A program made the translations under genes and the position numbers. The notes beneath the pieces are model-generated. The model was not told the origin of the DNA, ran no database searches, and saw only the letters and a list, made by a program, of their open reading frames with translations. Positions 1-9,825 of a stretch of 64,000 bases of DNA are shown piece by piece. Within the stretch, counting starts at the first letter, position 1. Each line of letters opens with the position of its first letter. Source of the stretch: Hepsetus odoe (Eukaryota; Chordata; Actinopteri; Characiformes; Hepsetidae); assembly GCA_017165825.1 (NCBI GenBank), contig CM029387.1:4658435-4722434 (forward strand). The letters are read 5' to 3'.

Positions 1-102
1 AAAAAGTTACAATTAAATTTTAAATTGTGATCGCTCGTCTTAAATAATCTCAAATATCTGCTTTGCATCAATTTTGGATGCTGTCACATTCTGAAAAAGA
101 AA

Positions 103-239
103 ATGAGAGAGAGAGAGAGAGAGAGACAGACAGAGAGAGACAGACACAGAAAGAGAGACAGACAGGCAGAGACAGAGAGAGACAGACACAGAAAGAGAGA
201 GAGACAGAGAGAAAGCGACACAGACAGAGAGAGAGAGAC

Positions 240-284
<45 letters not shown>

Positions 285-325
285 AAGAGAGAGAGCGAGA
301 GAGAGAGACAGACACAGAGAGAGAG
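103..325 (+). repeat. Purine simple repeat (GA)n with CAGA variants
   Basis: About 220 bp of GAGA interrupted by CAGA steps, almost free of T. It explains the overlapping Ser/Leu-rich and Arg/Glu-rich ORFs on both strands here, which are not genes. Confidence 0.95.
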
Positions 326-560
326 TGTGTATGGTAGGCTCGCGCTGAACACCCCCTCCCGACACACTGCAGCTTCGTCCCGTCCCACCTGGGAAAGCCT
401 CGCGCGCAGTGAATAATGTGACAGCAGCTCCACGAGGACGGTCAGCTCGCGCGGATTTTCTCCTTCAATCTGTTTCCGTCTGCACTGGTCTCTCTCCCTC
501 TCTCTCTCCCTCTCTCTCTCTCTCTCTCCCTCTCTCCCTCTCTCCTCGTGAGATGCTGCC
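326..560 (+). promoter_or_regulatory. Probable promoter-proximal/5' UTR region of the glypican gene
   Basis: CpG-rich stretch (many CGCG and TCGCG steps around 340-460) directly upstream of exon 1, in an otherwise AT-rich window. No TATA box is evident. A pyrimidine run of TCTCTCCC repeats lies at about 487-544, just before the start codon. The transcription start cannot be placed from sequence alone. This fits a CpG-type, TATA-less vertebrate promoter (inference). Confidence 0.55.
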
Positions 561-576
561 ATGTCGCGTGCGCTGA
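553..576 (+). promoter_or_regulatory. Overlapping upstream ORF (7 codons plus stop)
   Basis: An ATG at 553, 8 bp before the glypican ATG and out of frame with it, is followed by six codons and a TGA at 574-576. It therefore overlaps the main start. It has G at -3, similar in strength to the main start (G at -3, T at +4). If included in the mRNA it could reduce or tune glypican translation by leaky scanning. This is inference; the transcript start is unknown. Confidence 0.5.
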
Positions 577-711
577 TCCTCTGCTGGACCGCGCTGCTGC
601 TCGCGCACCTGGCCGCCGCCTCCAGAGCGCACAGCTGTCGCGAGGTGAAAACGGCTTTCCAGCTGCGCCAGATTGGGCCCCTCAAGTGGGTCCCGGAGAC
701 CCCCGCCACAG
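561..711 (+). CDS. gpc5: Glypican-5-like, coding exon 1 (signal peptide and start of ectodomain)
   Basis: First coding exon of a glypican, a GPI-anchored heparan sulphate proteoglycan that modulates Hedgehog, Wnt, FGF and BMP signalling at the cell surface. The ATG at 561 (G at -3) opens a hydrophobic signal peptide (Leu/Ala-rich, about residues 4-20, likely cut near residue 23-25). The first ectodomain cysteine is C26. The motif LKWVPETP near residues 42-49 matches the N-terminus of the GPC3/GPC5 group. The exon ends at 711 in phase 1, followed by the donor GTGAGT. Residue 51 (Asp) is completed by exon 2 at 21705. I chose this ATG because the frame runs without a stop from the signal peptide into exons 2 and 3. 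This piece alone looks slightly more like GPC3; exon 3 decides for GPC5. Confidence 0.88.
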
Positions 712-720
712 GTGAGTGAC

Positions 721-1663
721 CTGAGTGACCCCACTCAGTCCCACCTGTCCTGTCAGGGGATCGGCCGCCCCCTCCTGCAGGAAGAGTCTCCTCTTCTGGA
801 AGGACTACTAGATGTTGGAACATTGCTGTGAGAGTTTGATTGCAGCCAGAGGATGAGCCAGGGACCACTCATCCCAGAGGAGGTCCATCACTGGTCCTCG
901 GAGCTCGGGAGCTTAAGTGCTTTTCTACGGAGATTAAGAACCTGTGTGGGCACCAACTTTTCCAGCAGTGGAGGGTCTGTGCAGGCAGTTTAGGTGCTTG
1001 TAATTAGAACAGCCTGATGATTGTGTTAACTATGCTTTTAAAAGCTTTTAACTACACTGGTAGAAGGAAAAAAAAGTTCTCTGCAGGTATTATTATTTAT
1101 TTATTTATTTATTTTTAAACACATGCCTTTAAAGGTCCATCCTGGTCCTTTTAGGTCCATTTTTGATCCTTAACTGTGTTTCTCTCAGAGTAAAGAGTGT
1201 TTTACAGCAGAAAGGTTTATTAGAAATCCTGAGTCGGGATGGGGTGTACAGATTCGCCCACTATTTAACTGCAGCGGAATAGGGTGGAATTATGTTCCCT
1301 AAAGAACAGGGTCCACCCCGTTGACTCGAGTGACACACCGGTACCTTTTTTCCTGAGTGTGGAGGCTCCCGAGAACAGGTGCCTGAAGCAGGTTTCAATT
1401 TAGAAGCTGATGATTACCTGGAGGTTTGAGTGATGCAGCCTGAATTTGCATGAAAGGGAGAAAAGCAACCAACAAAAGAATATTCTTTAAAAGTGCTAAA
1501 AAGGGCTCATTGGCAGAGGGCTTAAGAAGAACCTTTTGAGTTCTCTGTAGAACCATTTACAACAGTCCTTTTGGGTGAACTTTCAATTAAAGTTTATTTC
1601 AAGGGCAACACACACAAGCAAAGCTCCATCCCTGATCACCCCCCCACATGATCCCACCACATG

Positions 1664-1695
<32 letters not shown>

Positions 1696-1724
1696 GTCTG
1701 AACAGACTCTCTTGTATGTTTTTA
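721..1724. other. Start of intron 1, no gene seen
   Basis: No exon or RNA gene was found. It holds an ATTT-repeat patch at about 1092-1115 and a (CA)n run at 1671-1695. At about 1480-1600 is a stretch of 'aagaacc/ttttgg' repeated phrases, similar to 15570-15790 and probably an old dispersed repeat. Confidence 0.5.
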
Positions 1725-2010
1725 ATGTATTGTTGAGGAACAGTTCTCCAGACTTAATGAAAGACCATGTTTTTGTCTCTCATTATATGTTCAGTTCAGT
1801 CCAACTCCCCCGACCAGGGATTATTTGTTGGTTAATCCACACAGTGATCTACATCTGAACCTTCAAGCAGAACAAAGTCTAACTTAAGACATGAAGCAGA
1901 GAAGAAACAGGTGCAGATGATTCCAGATGATCAGATGATTAGTTTGCTGCTGATGCTGAGTGGTTGGAACCCATTTATCTAGATCCTTGTATCTTTTGAC
2001 ACATTGCAGC
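1725..2010 (-). repeat. Dispersed repeat A, copy 1 (inverted)
   Basis: Shares long recognisable phrases with 33085-33690 and 53290-53650. These include the reverse complement of 'cttcaggaagatctggag'-type sequence, 'gatcactgtgtggattaacc' in reverse, and 'agtaaactaatca' with its surroundings. Copy 2 ends in a Tc1-type terminal motif, so this is probably a non-coding member of a Tc1/mariner family. Confidence 0.5.
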
Positions 2011-2483
2011 CTGGAGTACTAACACGTTTCCATATTTCATGTAATCTACTCAATATTCCAAAGATAAGACAGTTTGATGGGTATACAATTGTATTTCTGC
2101 ACCAACAAGGTGATTTCTTAGAAAAATCTAAAGAATTGAGTGGGGGGTCAAGACACGGTGCTGTACGCTGACGTAGTCTATCAGCAGTGGGCTGAGATTA
2201 CACACCTACACAACCTCTCAAATGTTCAGCTGTACCGTAACCACTTCCTCCACAAACTTTGGCGTGTCAGTCACTGGGGTGCATCAGCGGTAACGCTGCC
2301 TTCACATGCTGTTGGAATTATGGTCAATACAAGTCACTGAATTGCTCATAATTGGCCCCTCAAATCAAAACATCAAGTGGGGAAATTTTGAGAATTTTTA
2401 TACCCGAGTTAACCTTTTAACATGCCAGAGAAAAGGAAGGGCTCAGTAATGGAAAACAGATAATTAAGAGTGCCACCATGTTT

Positions 2484-2830
2484 TTGTATAGAACTGTGCA
2501 AAGGCTTGAGTCACCCCTCATTTCTTCATATTTTGCTGTTGAGGAACAGTCCTCCAGGCTTCTTGAAGGACTTTCAATATTTTTAGATCTGGTTTTCAGT
2601 CCAGGCTCCATAACTGAATGGGCATTCCAGCAGTGCAGGACATTCTTGACAAATAATAGACCAGAACACAGCCAATGTCCAAAGAAGAGCTTTGTAATGT
2701 CCTACAAGAAGACAATTCCTGAAGACGGCTTAAAGAAATGACAAGAAAGCTCACCTGAGAGTTCAGCCTGTGTTGAGGAATAATGGTGATCAAAGCAAAT
2801 ATTGACTTTTAAAGCTGGTTAGAATTCTTC
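2484..2830 (+). pseudogene. Tc1/mariner transposon remnant
   Basis: Begins with a terminal-repeat-like motif (ACTGTGCAAAGGCTTGAG) and ends with a degenerate copy of a Tc1 transposase C-terminus. In that copy, 'cacctgagagttcagcctgt' corresponds to the P-K-R-V-Q-A-V motif that precedes the final GGHTKY. The catalytic domain is missing and several stops interrupt the frame. It is related to the remnant at 3985-4290. Confidence 0.55.
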
Positions 2831-2983
2831 AAACTCTCTTTGTGTTTAATACTGTATTTACAGGTATGTTGGCACAGTGTTTTATTTTCCCAGTAAATGT
2901 AGATAAATGATGGGAGGCTCAGCAATGCATATTTAATTGTCCAACTAGATTCAATGTAATTGCTAGAAGCCATTATAAAATGT

Positions 2984-3166
2984 AGGTGGTCTAGTGCCTG
3001 CGATCCTGTAGATCAAGAGGTTGCAGGTTCAAATCCCACCTCCAGCACTACCACCATTGGGTTGCTGAGCAAAACCCTTAACCCTGATTTGCTCTCCAGG
3101 GGGACTGTCCCTGTAATTAGGACATGGAAGTCACTCTGTATAAGAACATCTGCTAAATGTAAATAA
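2984..3166 (+). mobile_element. tRNA-derived SINE with an L2-type (UnaL2-like) tail
   Basis: The head has an A-box-like 'tggtctagtg' and a polymerase III B-box (GGTTCAAATCC). Then come 'gggttgctgagcaaaaccct' and a tail ending 'ctgctaaatgtaaat', the 3' end shared by L2/UnaL2-mobilised fish SINEs. A different SINE family from the commoner copies in this window. Confidence 0.75.
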
Positions 3167-3984
3167 TATTTAGGAAAAAGCTGAACTATAGCACAGTTTT
3201 TAGTTAAAAAATTAGCTTTGGGGTTCAGTTCTTGGCTGGGGTCACCTGAGGCTGTTTCTATGTGTCGTTTGTGTTTTTATTCCCATATCTGCATAGGTTC
3301 CCTCCACGTGCTCTGAAAATCTAAACATCTGATTCAAGGTTAGAATAAACCATATAATGATGCATATATCTTTGCATCTCACATCTATTTCTTGCCCTTT
3401 TAGGTTGCATTTAGTAAAAGAAAAACAGTAATTGTGTATTGAAATTTGTAGAAGTGATTTTTGTAGAGGATGTATCTTTACTTTTACATGGATACACTAG
3501 AACATTACTAAATTGATTGGTGTTGTGGCCCCACAGGAACTGCATTCTGGATTGGTTTTTCTAGTGGAGATCTAATTTCTGCCTTTTGTGTATTGATTAG
3601 TTACATATTTTCCTTTATTTGTTGTTTGACAGCCTGGGAATAAGGGACAAAAAGGCAATATTCATCACTTTGCACGACCAGACTGTAATTAGGACGAATC
3701 TGTTGAGCACAATGTGGTTTCCAGTCCATCCCCAAGATTCTTTCTCTTTCTGCCTTCTTCTTCATAATTGTTTCATAATGAATCCGTGTTTGCATATGGA
3801 TGCACCAGCTGTTTGCAAGCATTCTGAGGTTTTTTCTTCCAGAAAAAGCTTTGCAATATGAAACATTAATGTGCAAACGTTTAATTACATTTTGTAGGAA
3901 AATGAGACAGTAGGTACTGTGATTTATTGGTTCATGTGCAAACATGCAAAATACAATCTGTAACAAAGAGAATGATTCTATGAT

Positions 3985-4290
3985 TCGAACAAAAAAGTTA
4001 GTTTTTGGTTTGACCACCAATATTCTTCAGCACAGCCTGAACTCTCTTAGGAGAGCTTTCTTGTCACTTCTGTAAGTTGTCTTCAAGAATAGCTCTCAAG
4101 GCTTCTTGAAGGACAGTCCAAAGCTCTTCACTGGATGACTGGTGCCTTTCGTTCCGTTCTCTGTGGAGATGATCTCACACTGCTTCTGCCTCTGAAACTG
4201 CTCAGGTAGAGGGACTGTACTAAAAATGTCCTTCAGGAGGCCTGGAGAACTGTTCCTTAAGAAGACAATAAAACATCAAGAAAGTCTGGC
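3985..4290 (-). pseudogene. Tc1/mariner transposase C-terminal remnant
   Basis: Read on the minus strand, about 4090-3985 encodes a P-K-R-V-Q-A-V-L-K-N-x-G-G-x-T-K-x ending typical of fish Tc1 transposases, with upstream stops. The catalytic part is missing. It matches 2700-2830 in reverse orientation. Confidence 0.6.
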
Positions 4291-4340
4291 TCTTTGGCAG
4301 CAGCTACAATATGAGAAATATGAGACTTTTACACTGTTTT

Positions 4341-4362
4341 GTTTTTTTTTTTTTTTTTTTTG
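4341..4362 (+). repeat. Poly-T run
   Basis: About 20 consecutive T. Confidence 0.9.
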
Positions 4363-5344
4363 GTAAAAATTTAGTGTAGGGTTCTACGCTATGAGCAATT
4401 TTTGACATCATATTTATGACATCATAGTTTGCTCCGTGGGTTGACGGATAACTTGCATATTCTTCATACCACTCATGAATCAAACCTGTTTGAGAAAAAT
4501 CATCTTGTCAGCTGTACTTCGTAGGTAAAATAAAAAAATATCATTGTTTTGAGTATAACACTGAATTTTAGGTTCTGATTCTTCCTGCATTGGAGAAATC
4601 TTGATTATCTTCAAAAAACTGAGATAATAGGTATTAATATTCTCATAACATGAGTGCTGGAAGTGTGTCCAGAAGCTTTCTCACAATTACCATTAGAAGT
4701 CCTGGCAATGGTGCGATGGGGAGTTAGATTACTAAAAGCAAGAACTAGCTGGACGAGGTTACTCCAAGTTTTACAGGGTTCAGCTCCAATGGCCACAGGC
4801 TGAGGGGTCAAACAGGCCACCAGGAATAAACAAACCAATAAAAAGCTAAAATGGCACGGTTAAAAATGCGTACTTTTAATTCCAAGAATATTGCTGGCCA
4901 TAAATGTCTAAAATTACGTCCATGCTACCTCCCTGCACAGTTTAGACTGGTAGACTCAAGTTTCTAGGTCACATGTATTATGTCCTTTTATTAGCACTAC
5001 ACTTTTGCAAAAAATGGCAAAATAATAAGTGGCTAATTCAAAATAATTCAGAAATGGTTCTTAATGGAATAAAACTGAGGGTACCTGGAACCTTTATTTT
5101 GAACAGATTAGAGGAATTGGTCTGGACTGTCCTCTTATAGGTGCTACTCAGCAAGTAATCATATGACCCACTATCTCTTCACATCTTTTAGTGTTCTGTT
5201 AAAATGGATGCGACCATATGAACGTCCATATGAATGTAGGTGTTTGGCTACTTTAGCGTGTTTTAATGAATTCATTAGAGCTTCAGTTCAGGGAACCTCT
5301 GAAACTACAGCGAACATTGGTTAAGGAGACGACAGTCCAAATTA
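4363..5344. other. Intron 1, no feature seen
   Basis: AT-rich single-copy-looking sequence. No exon, RNA gene or recognisable repeat was found. Confidence 0.5.
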
Positions 5345-5356
5345 CATTCAAAATTC

Positions 5357-5603
5357 TGTCAGTCAGTCATTTTCTGCCGCTTGTCCCAAGCGGGGTTGCG
5401 GGGGGGTGCTGCAGTCCATCCCAGCTCACACAGGGCGAGGACGGGGGACGCACCCTGGACAGGTCGCCAGCCCATCGCAGGGAGGAGCGAGACGGGGAAG
5501 GCACCTTGCTCAAGGGTACCTCAGGGCAACCTGTTGGGAAGGGGTTCAAACCCCGATCCTATCATGTGGCCAACGCCCGAACCACTAGGCCACCGCTGCC
5601 CCC
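5357..5603 (-). mobile_element. Composite SINE (tRNA-like head with LINE-like ACTG tail) with target duplication
   Basis: On the minus strand it has the head 'ggcagcggtggcctagtggt', a B-box-like region and the central segment 'tgaggtacccttgagcaagg'. It then switches to the tail 'ctgcgatgggctggcgacct', ending 'gacaagcggcagaaaatg' plus (ACTG)n. It is flanked by a 12-bp direct repeat CATTCAAAATTC at 5345-5356 and 5604-5615. This is a target-site duplication, so head and tail inserted as one unit. Confidence 0.9.
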
Positions 5604-5615
5604 CATTCAAAATTC

Positions 5616-8159
5616 AATGACTCAGTTTGGCCAATCAGTGCAAGAAGGAGTACGAATATCATGCTGATTGGCACAACATGCTTTCATTCATACTAACTTC
5701 CAAGTTTCCTTGCACCCTTACATCAGCATTAATTGCTTGAACCACTCCTTTAACTGCAGACTGAGACTCCGTGACAGCTGACAGGCACAGGACAGCAAGG
5801 CTGAGGTTAGTCAGCCTGCAGGACTGCGGTCATAGACAACAAGAGGTCTGGACCAGGGGCCTGGAATGTCAAGCATGTCAAAGTGTTTCCAACCACTGAC
5901 ATTGACAAACCCTTTCACAAATAGCATCTTTATTCGAAGTTGTTTAGGCTATTCACGAAGCGTCACAGAGTACAGCAATGTTGTTTTGGAGTTCTGCACG
6001 CAAGCAAGCACAGAGCAGGGTCCTAGAGTTCACAAAACATAAGACTTTTATTGGTCAGTTTTTATGAGAACATGGGCACTTTTATTTATTTTATTTGTTA
6101 TTGGGTTTGAATTAGTTACGGTGCATTGTGTGTTGTAAAATAATAATAAAAAAAAATCTATGAATAACTTTAAATTGCATTTAAAGGCAAGACGATATGT
6201 GCACTCTGGTAGTCCTTTGGCAGCATGGCAACAGTCCTCCTTGCGGCAAAGCTGTCTTTATTCCTGCACTTACTGTGCAGGTACATTTTGTTTTTTGTTC
6301 ATCAAGGTACTCTCATCGGTGCAGTGTGGTCACTGAGGTTCAGTTTTGTACTTAATTTTGGTTACCCAAAAGGAAATCTGAAAAGCTGTACCTTTTCTGT
6401 AGCTAATTTTTGAAACAAAACAATGAGATTAAAAGCCTGGAGTCAGGGCGAGGTGAACAGAGTCAGTCCACTTTAGATAATCAGTGAAAAAAACTAAGAA
6501 ATCAGTGGAATTGCATGAATTAATTTCGCTTACCTGGTGATTGTAGCCATTCTTGCATTTCTAGGTTAGTCCATTATATAAGAACTAACAAATCCGATAA
6601 GTTATCAAACCTGCCCAAGCCTTTTAAATGATAGAAACAAAGTTCTGCTTTGGACTATCTGTAAAGCCGAACATGTGAAGCCCACCAACAGCATTTGAGC
6701 TCATCCACAGCTGTTGGAACACATTAAGTGTAGGTTGTGTGTTAAATGTCGTTTACGGATCCAAGTATACGGACAGATATCATGTAGCATACAATCTGAC
6801 AATGATGATCTTTGCTTTTGAAGAAGGCTTGGCTCAGTCCAGGCCTGAGATTAACCTGCACATGGACCCCTAGTGACCAAGTAGTAATAGATTCAAGTGG
6901 GTTTACCTTTTTTAAACCTCTAATGTTTAAACATGCCAGTAGTTCATTTGCATAAGGGTTAAATGACCCTGACAGTAACTGGAAAGTGAAAGTCTATTAA
7001 CAGTCTAATAAAATGCAATTTACTTAGGACGTTTAACTATATATTCTTTTCCCTTTGTGTAACTTCATCTCCAACGTACACCATTAAAACCTGCTGACAA
7101 GGGCTTTTAATTAATAATAGTGAGGGTTTAGCCCATTTGCCAGCAATAGTATAAAGAGCTTTAAGTAATCAATGCCCTAAAGTTGCTTATTCACTGGTTA
7201 CTGTGAAAGTTATGACCTCCCTCGCTTTAGCTGTATTAGGCAGCCAAGTGAACCATATCGAGATTATGTGCTGATGTTGCAGACTCCATGCCATCCATTA
7301 CTGCACAAGGGGAGAGATAATTTCCGCTGAAAACACCCACTCACTGCACCAGGTCTGACTCTGGATGCACCAGATTTCCACTTTTATCTTATCTCCACAT
7401 GTCATTGGGTTTAATGCATGCCAGTGTAACATCATTCTCCCACAGAAACGTCATTCAAGTTTCTAACTCGGAAAAACTGAAGTGGCTTTAGTTACACTGC
7501 TCCGGCTTTAGGATATTCCCTATCTATCCAATAAATCTAAAGCCCCTTCTATTAAACTCGACACCGCTGTGAATTATTCTCTATTAAACTCGACACCGTT
7601 ATGAATCATGCTTTTACAACATTGCGCGCGGTCCTTCAAAAATATACCAAACCCCTTGAATTCACTTCATCATCCCTGAAGTGAAAACATCCTGTGTCAC
7701 TGCCAGAAGAGTATTTTGGGGTTTCTGGGCTGCACCGATGTGGATTTGTTCTGTGGAAGTAAAATAAGTCACAGGGCCAACGTGTAAAGTTGGGTTAATG
7801 TCTTAAATTATGTTAAGTATATGTTCTTAAAATACACAAAAAGTATTCTCTTTATAAATCAATTTCTTACAATTTGCAACAACTGGCTATTGCCTAGTAT
7901 AAGATGTGGAATCCAGGCTGGGTAGATGACTTCAAATGTTGCACTTGAGGGAAGAAAAGCAGTTTTGGCTCAAAATGGGGAAAAATGCAGTGTTTTGAGT
8001 GTGATTCATAGCTTGTCTTGGGATTAGGCATTAAAACCATGAAGTAAAACAGTCCAAAAAACTGATCAAAGCTTACATTCCCATCTACATCATTTTACCT
8101 TTAGTTACCCTCAGAATGTGATTCAATCAAAGACTGAATTACATCTCAGTGATTGGACC
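5616..8159. other. Intron 1 single-copy stretch
   Basis: No gene seen. Contains a short imperfect tandem duplication at about 7550-7608 (two copies of a roughly 31-bp unit containing 'attaaactcgacaccg'). Otherwise there is no repeat that I recognise. Confidence 0.5.
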
Positions 8160-8211
8160 AGACGTGTGCAGGAGGTCAAGCCAGTCATAGTTCTAAAGCG
8201 CTTTTTACAAC
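8160..8211 (+). repeat. Left part of a dispersed repeat B split by the LTR element
   Basis: 'agcgctttttacaacca' here continues, after the LTR element, as 'ttgtcgcaaagcagctttac' at 12341 and beyond. An uninterrupted relative lies at 22640-22820 in reverse orientation. Confidence 0.7.
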
Positions 8212-8216
8212 CATTG

Positions 8217-8552
8217 TGTAACGGTGGCAGGGTGCAGGGAGGACGCCAATGCAGAGCCAGGAGTTCGTAACATAAATTTATTAACTATATTAACAAAACA
8301 AAACAAAACAAAACCAAGGACTGCAGTCCTAACTAAAATCAAGGAACTGCAGCCTAAACCAAGATCACCAGATTATCAAAACCACCACAGTGTGTAGGCA
8401 GAGCCTAACAAATGAGCCGCGCTCTGTTCTGACTCATCGGGGCTTAAATAGTCAGCCCCAATGAAACACACCTGTGCCTTCATTAGCTCAGGTGTGTGTT
8501 CCGTCAGAACAGGCGCCCTGCTCGTGCACAAAACACCTGATCAGAAGTGACA
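8217..8552 (-). repeat. 3' LTR
   Basis: 336 bp, aligned along its length with 12022-12337 but with small indels. On the minus strand TATTTAAG is near 8451-8444 and AATAAA at 8282-8277. It includes a short (AAAAC)n patch. Confidence 0.88.
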
Positions 8553-8849
8553 GAATCCCCCAAAGGCGGCTCGAGCGCAAGAAACATCGGCGAACACCCA
8601 GAGAGGTCAAGAACAAGAAACACTCTACAAAGGGAGTCTCTTTTAGGGGCATATGGTCAGGTCCACAAAAGGCAAGTTCTATACAAAGGACCCTGACCAG
8701 CCATGTCCAGGCACTGGAGTGGCGAGGAATCCTAGAAGTTCAGTCCCCTAGACTGAACTTCTTGACCTAGAGTCACTGGAGGAATCGCCCGATTCAGTGG
8801 AACGCCTCGCCTTGGCAGAACTTGAAAGAGAGCTAAACACAGATTTTAA

Positions 8850-9825
8850 AGGGTTCAAAGAGAGTCTCTCACATAGTCGAACTCTGTTTCCAACCCCTGC
8901 CATCCCTTGTTCTTCACGTCTCTCATCACAAGTCTACAGAGTGCAGAAGCTGTCGTTAGCTTCTTGAACTGAGACAGGTCATTGCTGATGTCTTTAGGCT
9001 CCACTTCTATCTTCTTGATCATATTCCCCTGCTGCTTGGAGCCCAGTGAGGCAGCGTCCCAGCTCCTGGATTTCCACTATGAGAAGTTTCACATGGACTC
9101 CTCCACAAACCACCTTGTTCTGAGCCTGCTGCATTGTGAGGGTGAACTAAATGCTTAAGTCATCATGCAGCTGGTCAATCTCTGGAATCTTCCCTGCTTC
9201 TCCATCCAGACTGTTCTTCAGCTGCTCCGGCTCTGGCTTTAACCACCAGGGTCTGGCATGCACTGGTGTCTGTGGGGTAGTCGGGGTCGAAGATCGCCAA
9301 TCTTGCTTCCCTTACCCCTGACCTCTTCTCTGGCCTCAAGCTGGAAAGCTTTTAGCCTCACTTTGGGCCTACTCTCAGTTCAGCCTGCAGAGCAACGTTG
9401 CTGATCTTACCCATCTCAGCTCTGCTCTGGTCCCAGCTCAGTTGTTCCTCCATAGTGGCTATTTTGCTTCAGCTTCTTCTGAATGGTTGGAGTCTCAACT
9501 CTCCTCGTTGTCTGCCATACAGTTTTGGCCCCTCTGTTCATCGTTCTCTCAGCTTTTCTCTTTGGACAGCTTGATCTGGCTTGCAGCTTTTATTCTGAGA
9601 CTTCTCTCTCTTCTCTGAATTTACTCTTTTGTGAAGCTCACCTTTGTCTTGAGCCAGAGCTTCTCCCTTCAGTTTCCATAGTCTTGATCTCCCTTTGGCA
9701 ACTGGACAAGAGTCCTTTGGTCCTCTCCAGCTGAGGAAGCAGATGGTGATCCTTTCCTTGTGTTTCCAACCACTTTGTTAAGTGACCAAGGCATTCACCT
9801 GCCAACATCGAGGCTTCTTTCGCCA
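8850..9825 (-). pseudogene. Unidentified coiled-coil-like host gene fragment inside the LTR element
   Basis: Read on the minus strand, separated open blocks resemble a Glu/Lys/Leu-rich coiled-coil protein. Examples are LPQLERTKGLLSSCQREIK near 9740-9680 and EPKDISNDLSQFKKL near 9005-8960. Several stops and frameshifts separate them. I do not recognise the parent gene. The orientation is the same as the LTRs and the ASPM-like block, which lies immediately 5' on the same strand. It is not retroviral gag or pol as far as I can see. Confidence 0.45.

Noticed and set aside
68..868. 266-codon minus-strand ORF over the 5' region
   Set aside because: Mostly (GA)n/(CT)n translation plus the antisense of exon 1 and its CpG-rich flank. 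No domain.
3601..4020. 139-codon minus-strand ORF
   Set aside because: Overlaps a Tc1 remnant at one end; the rest has no recognisable domain and AT-rich random-looking composition.
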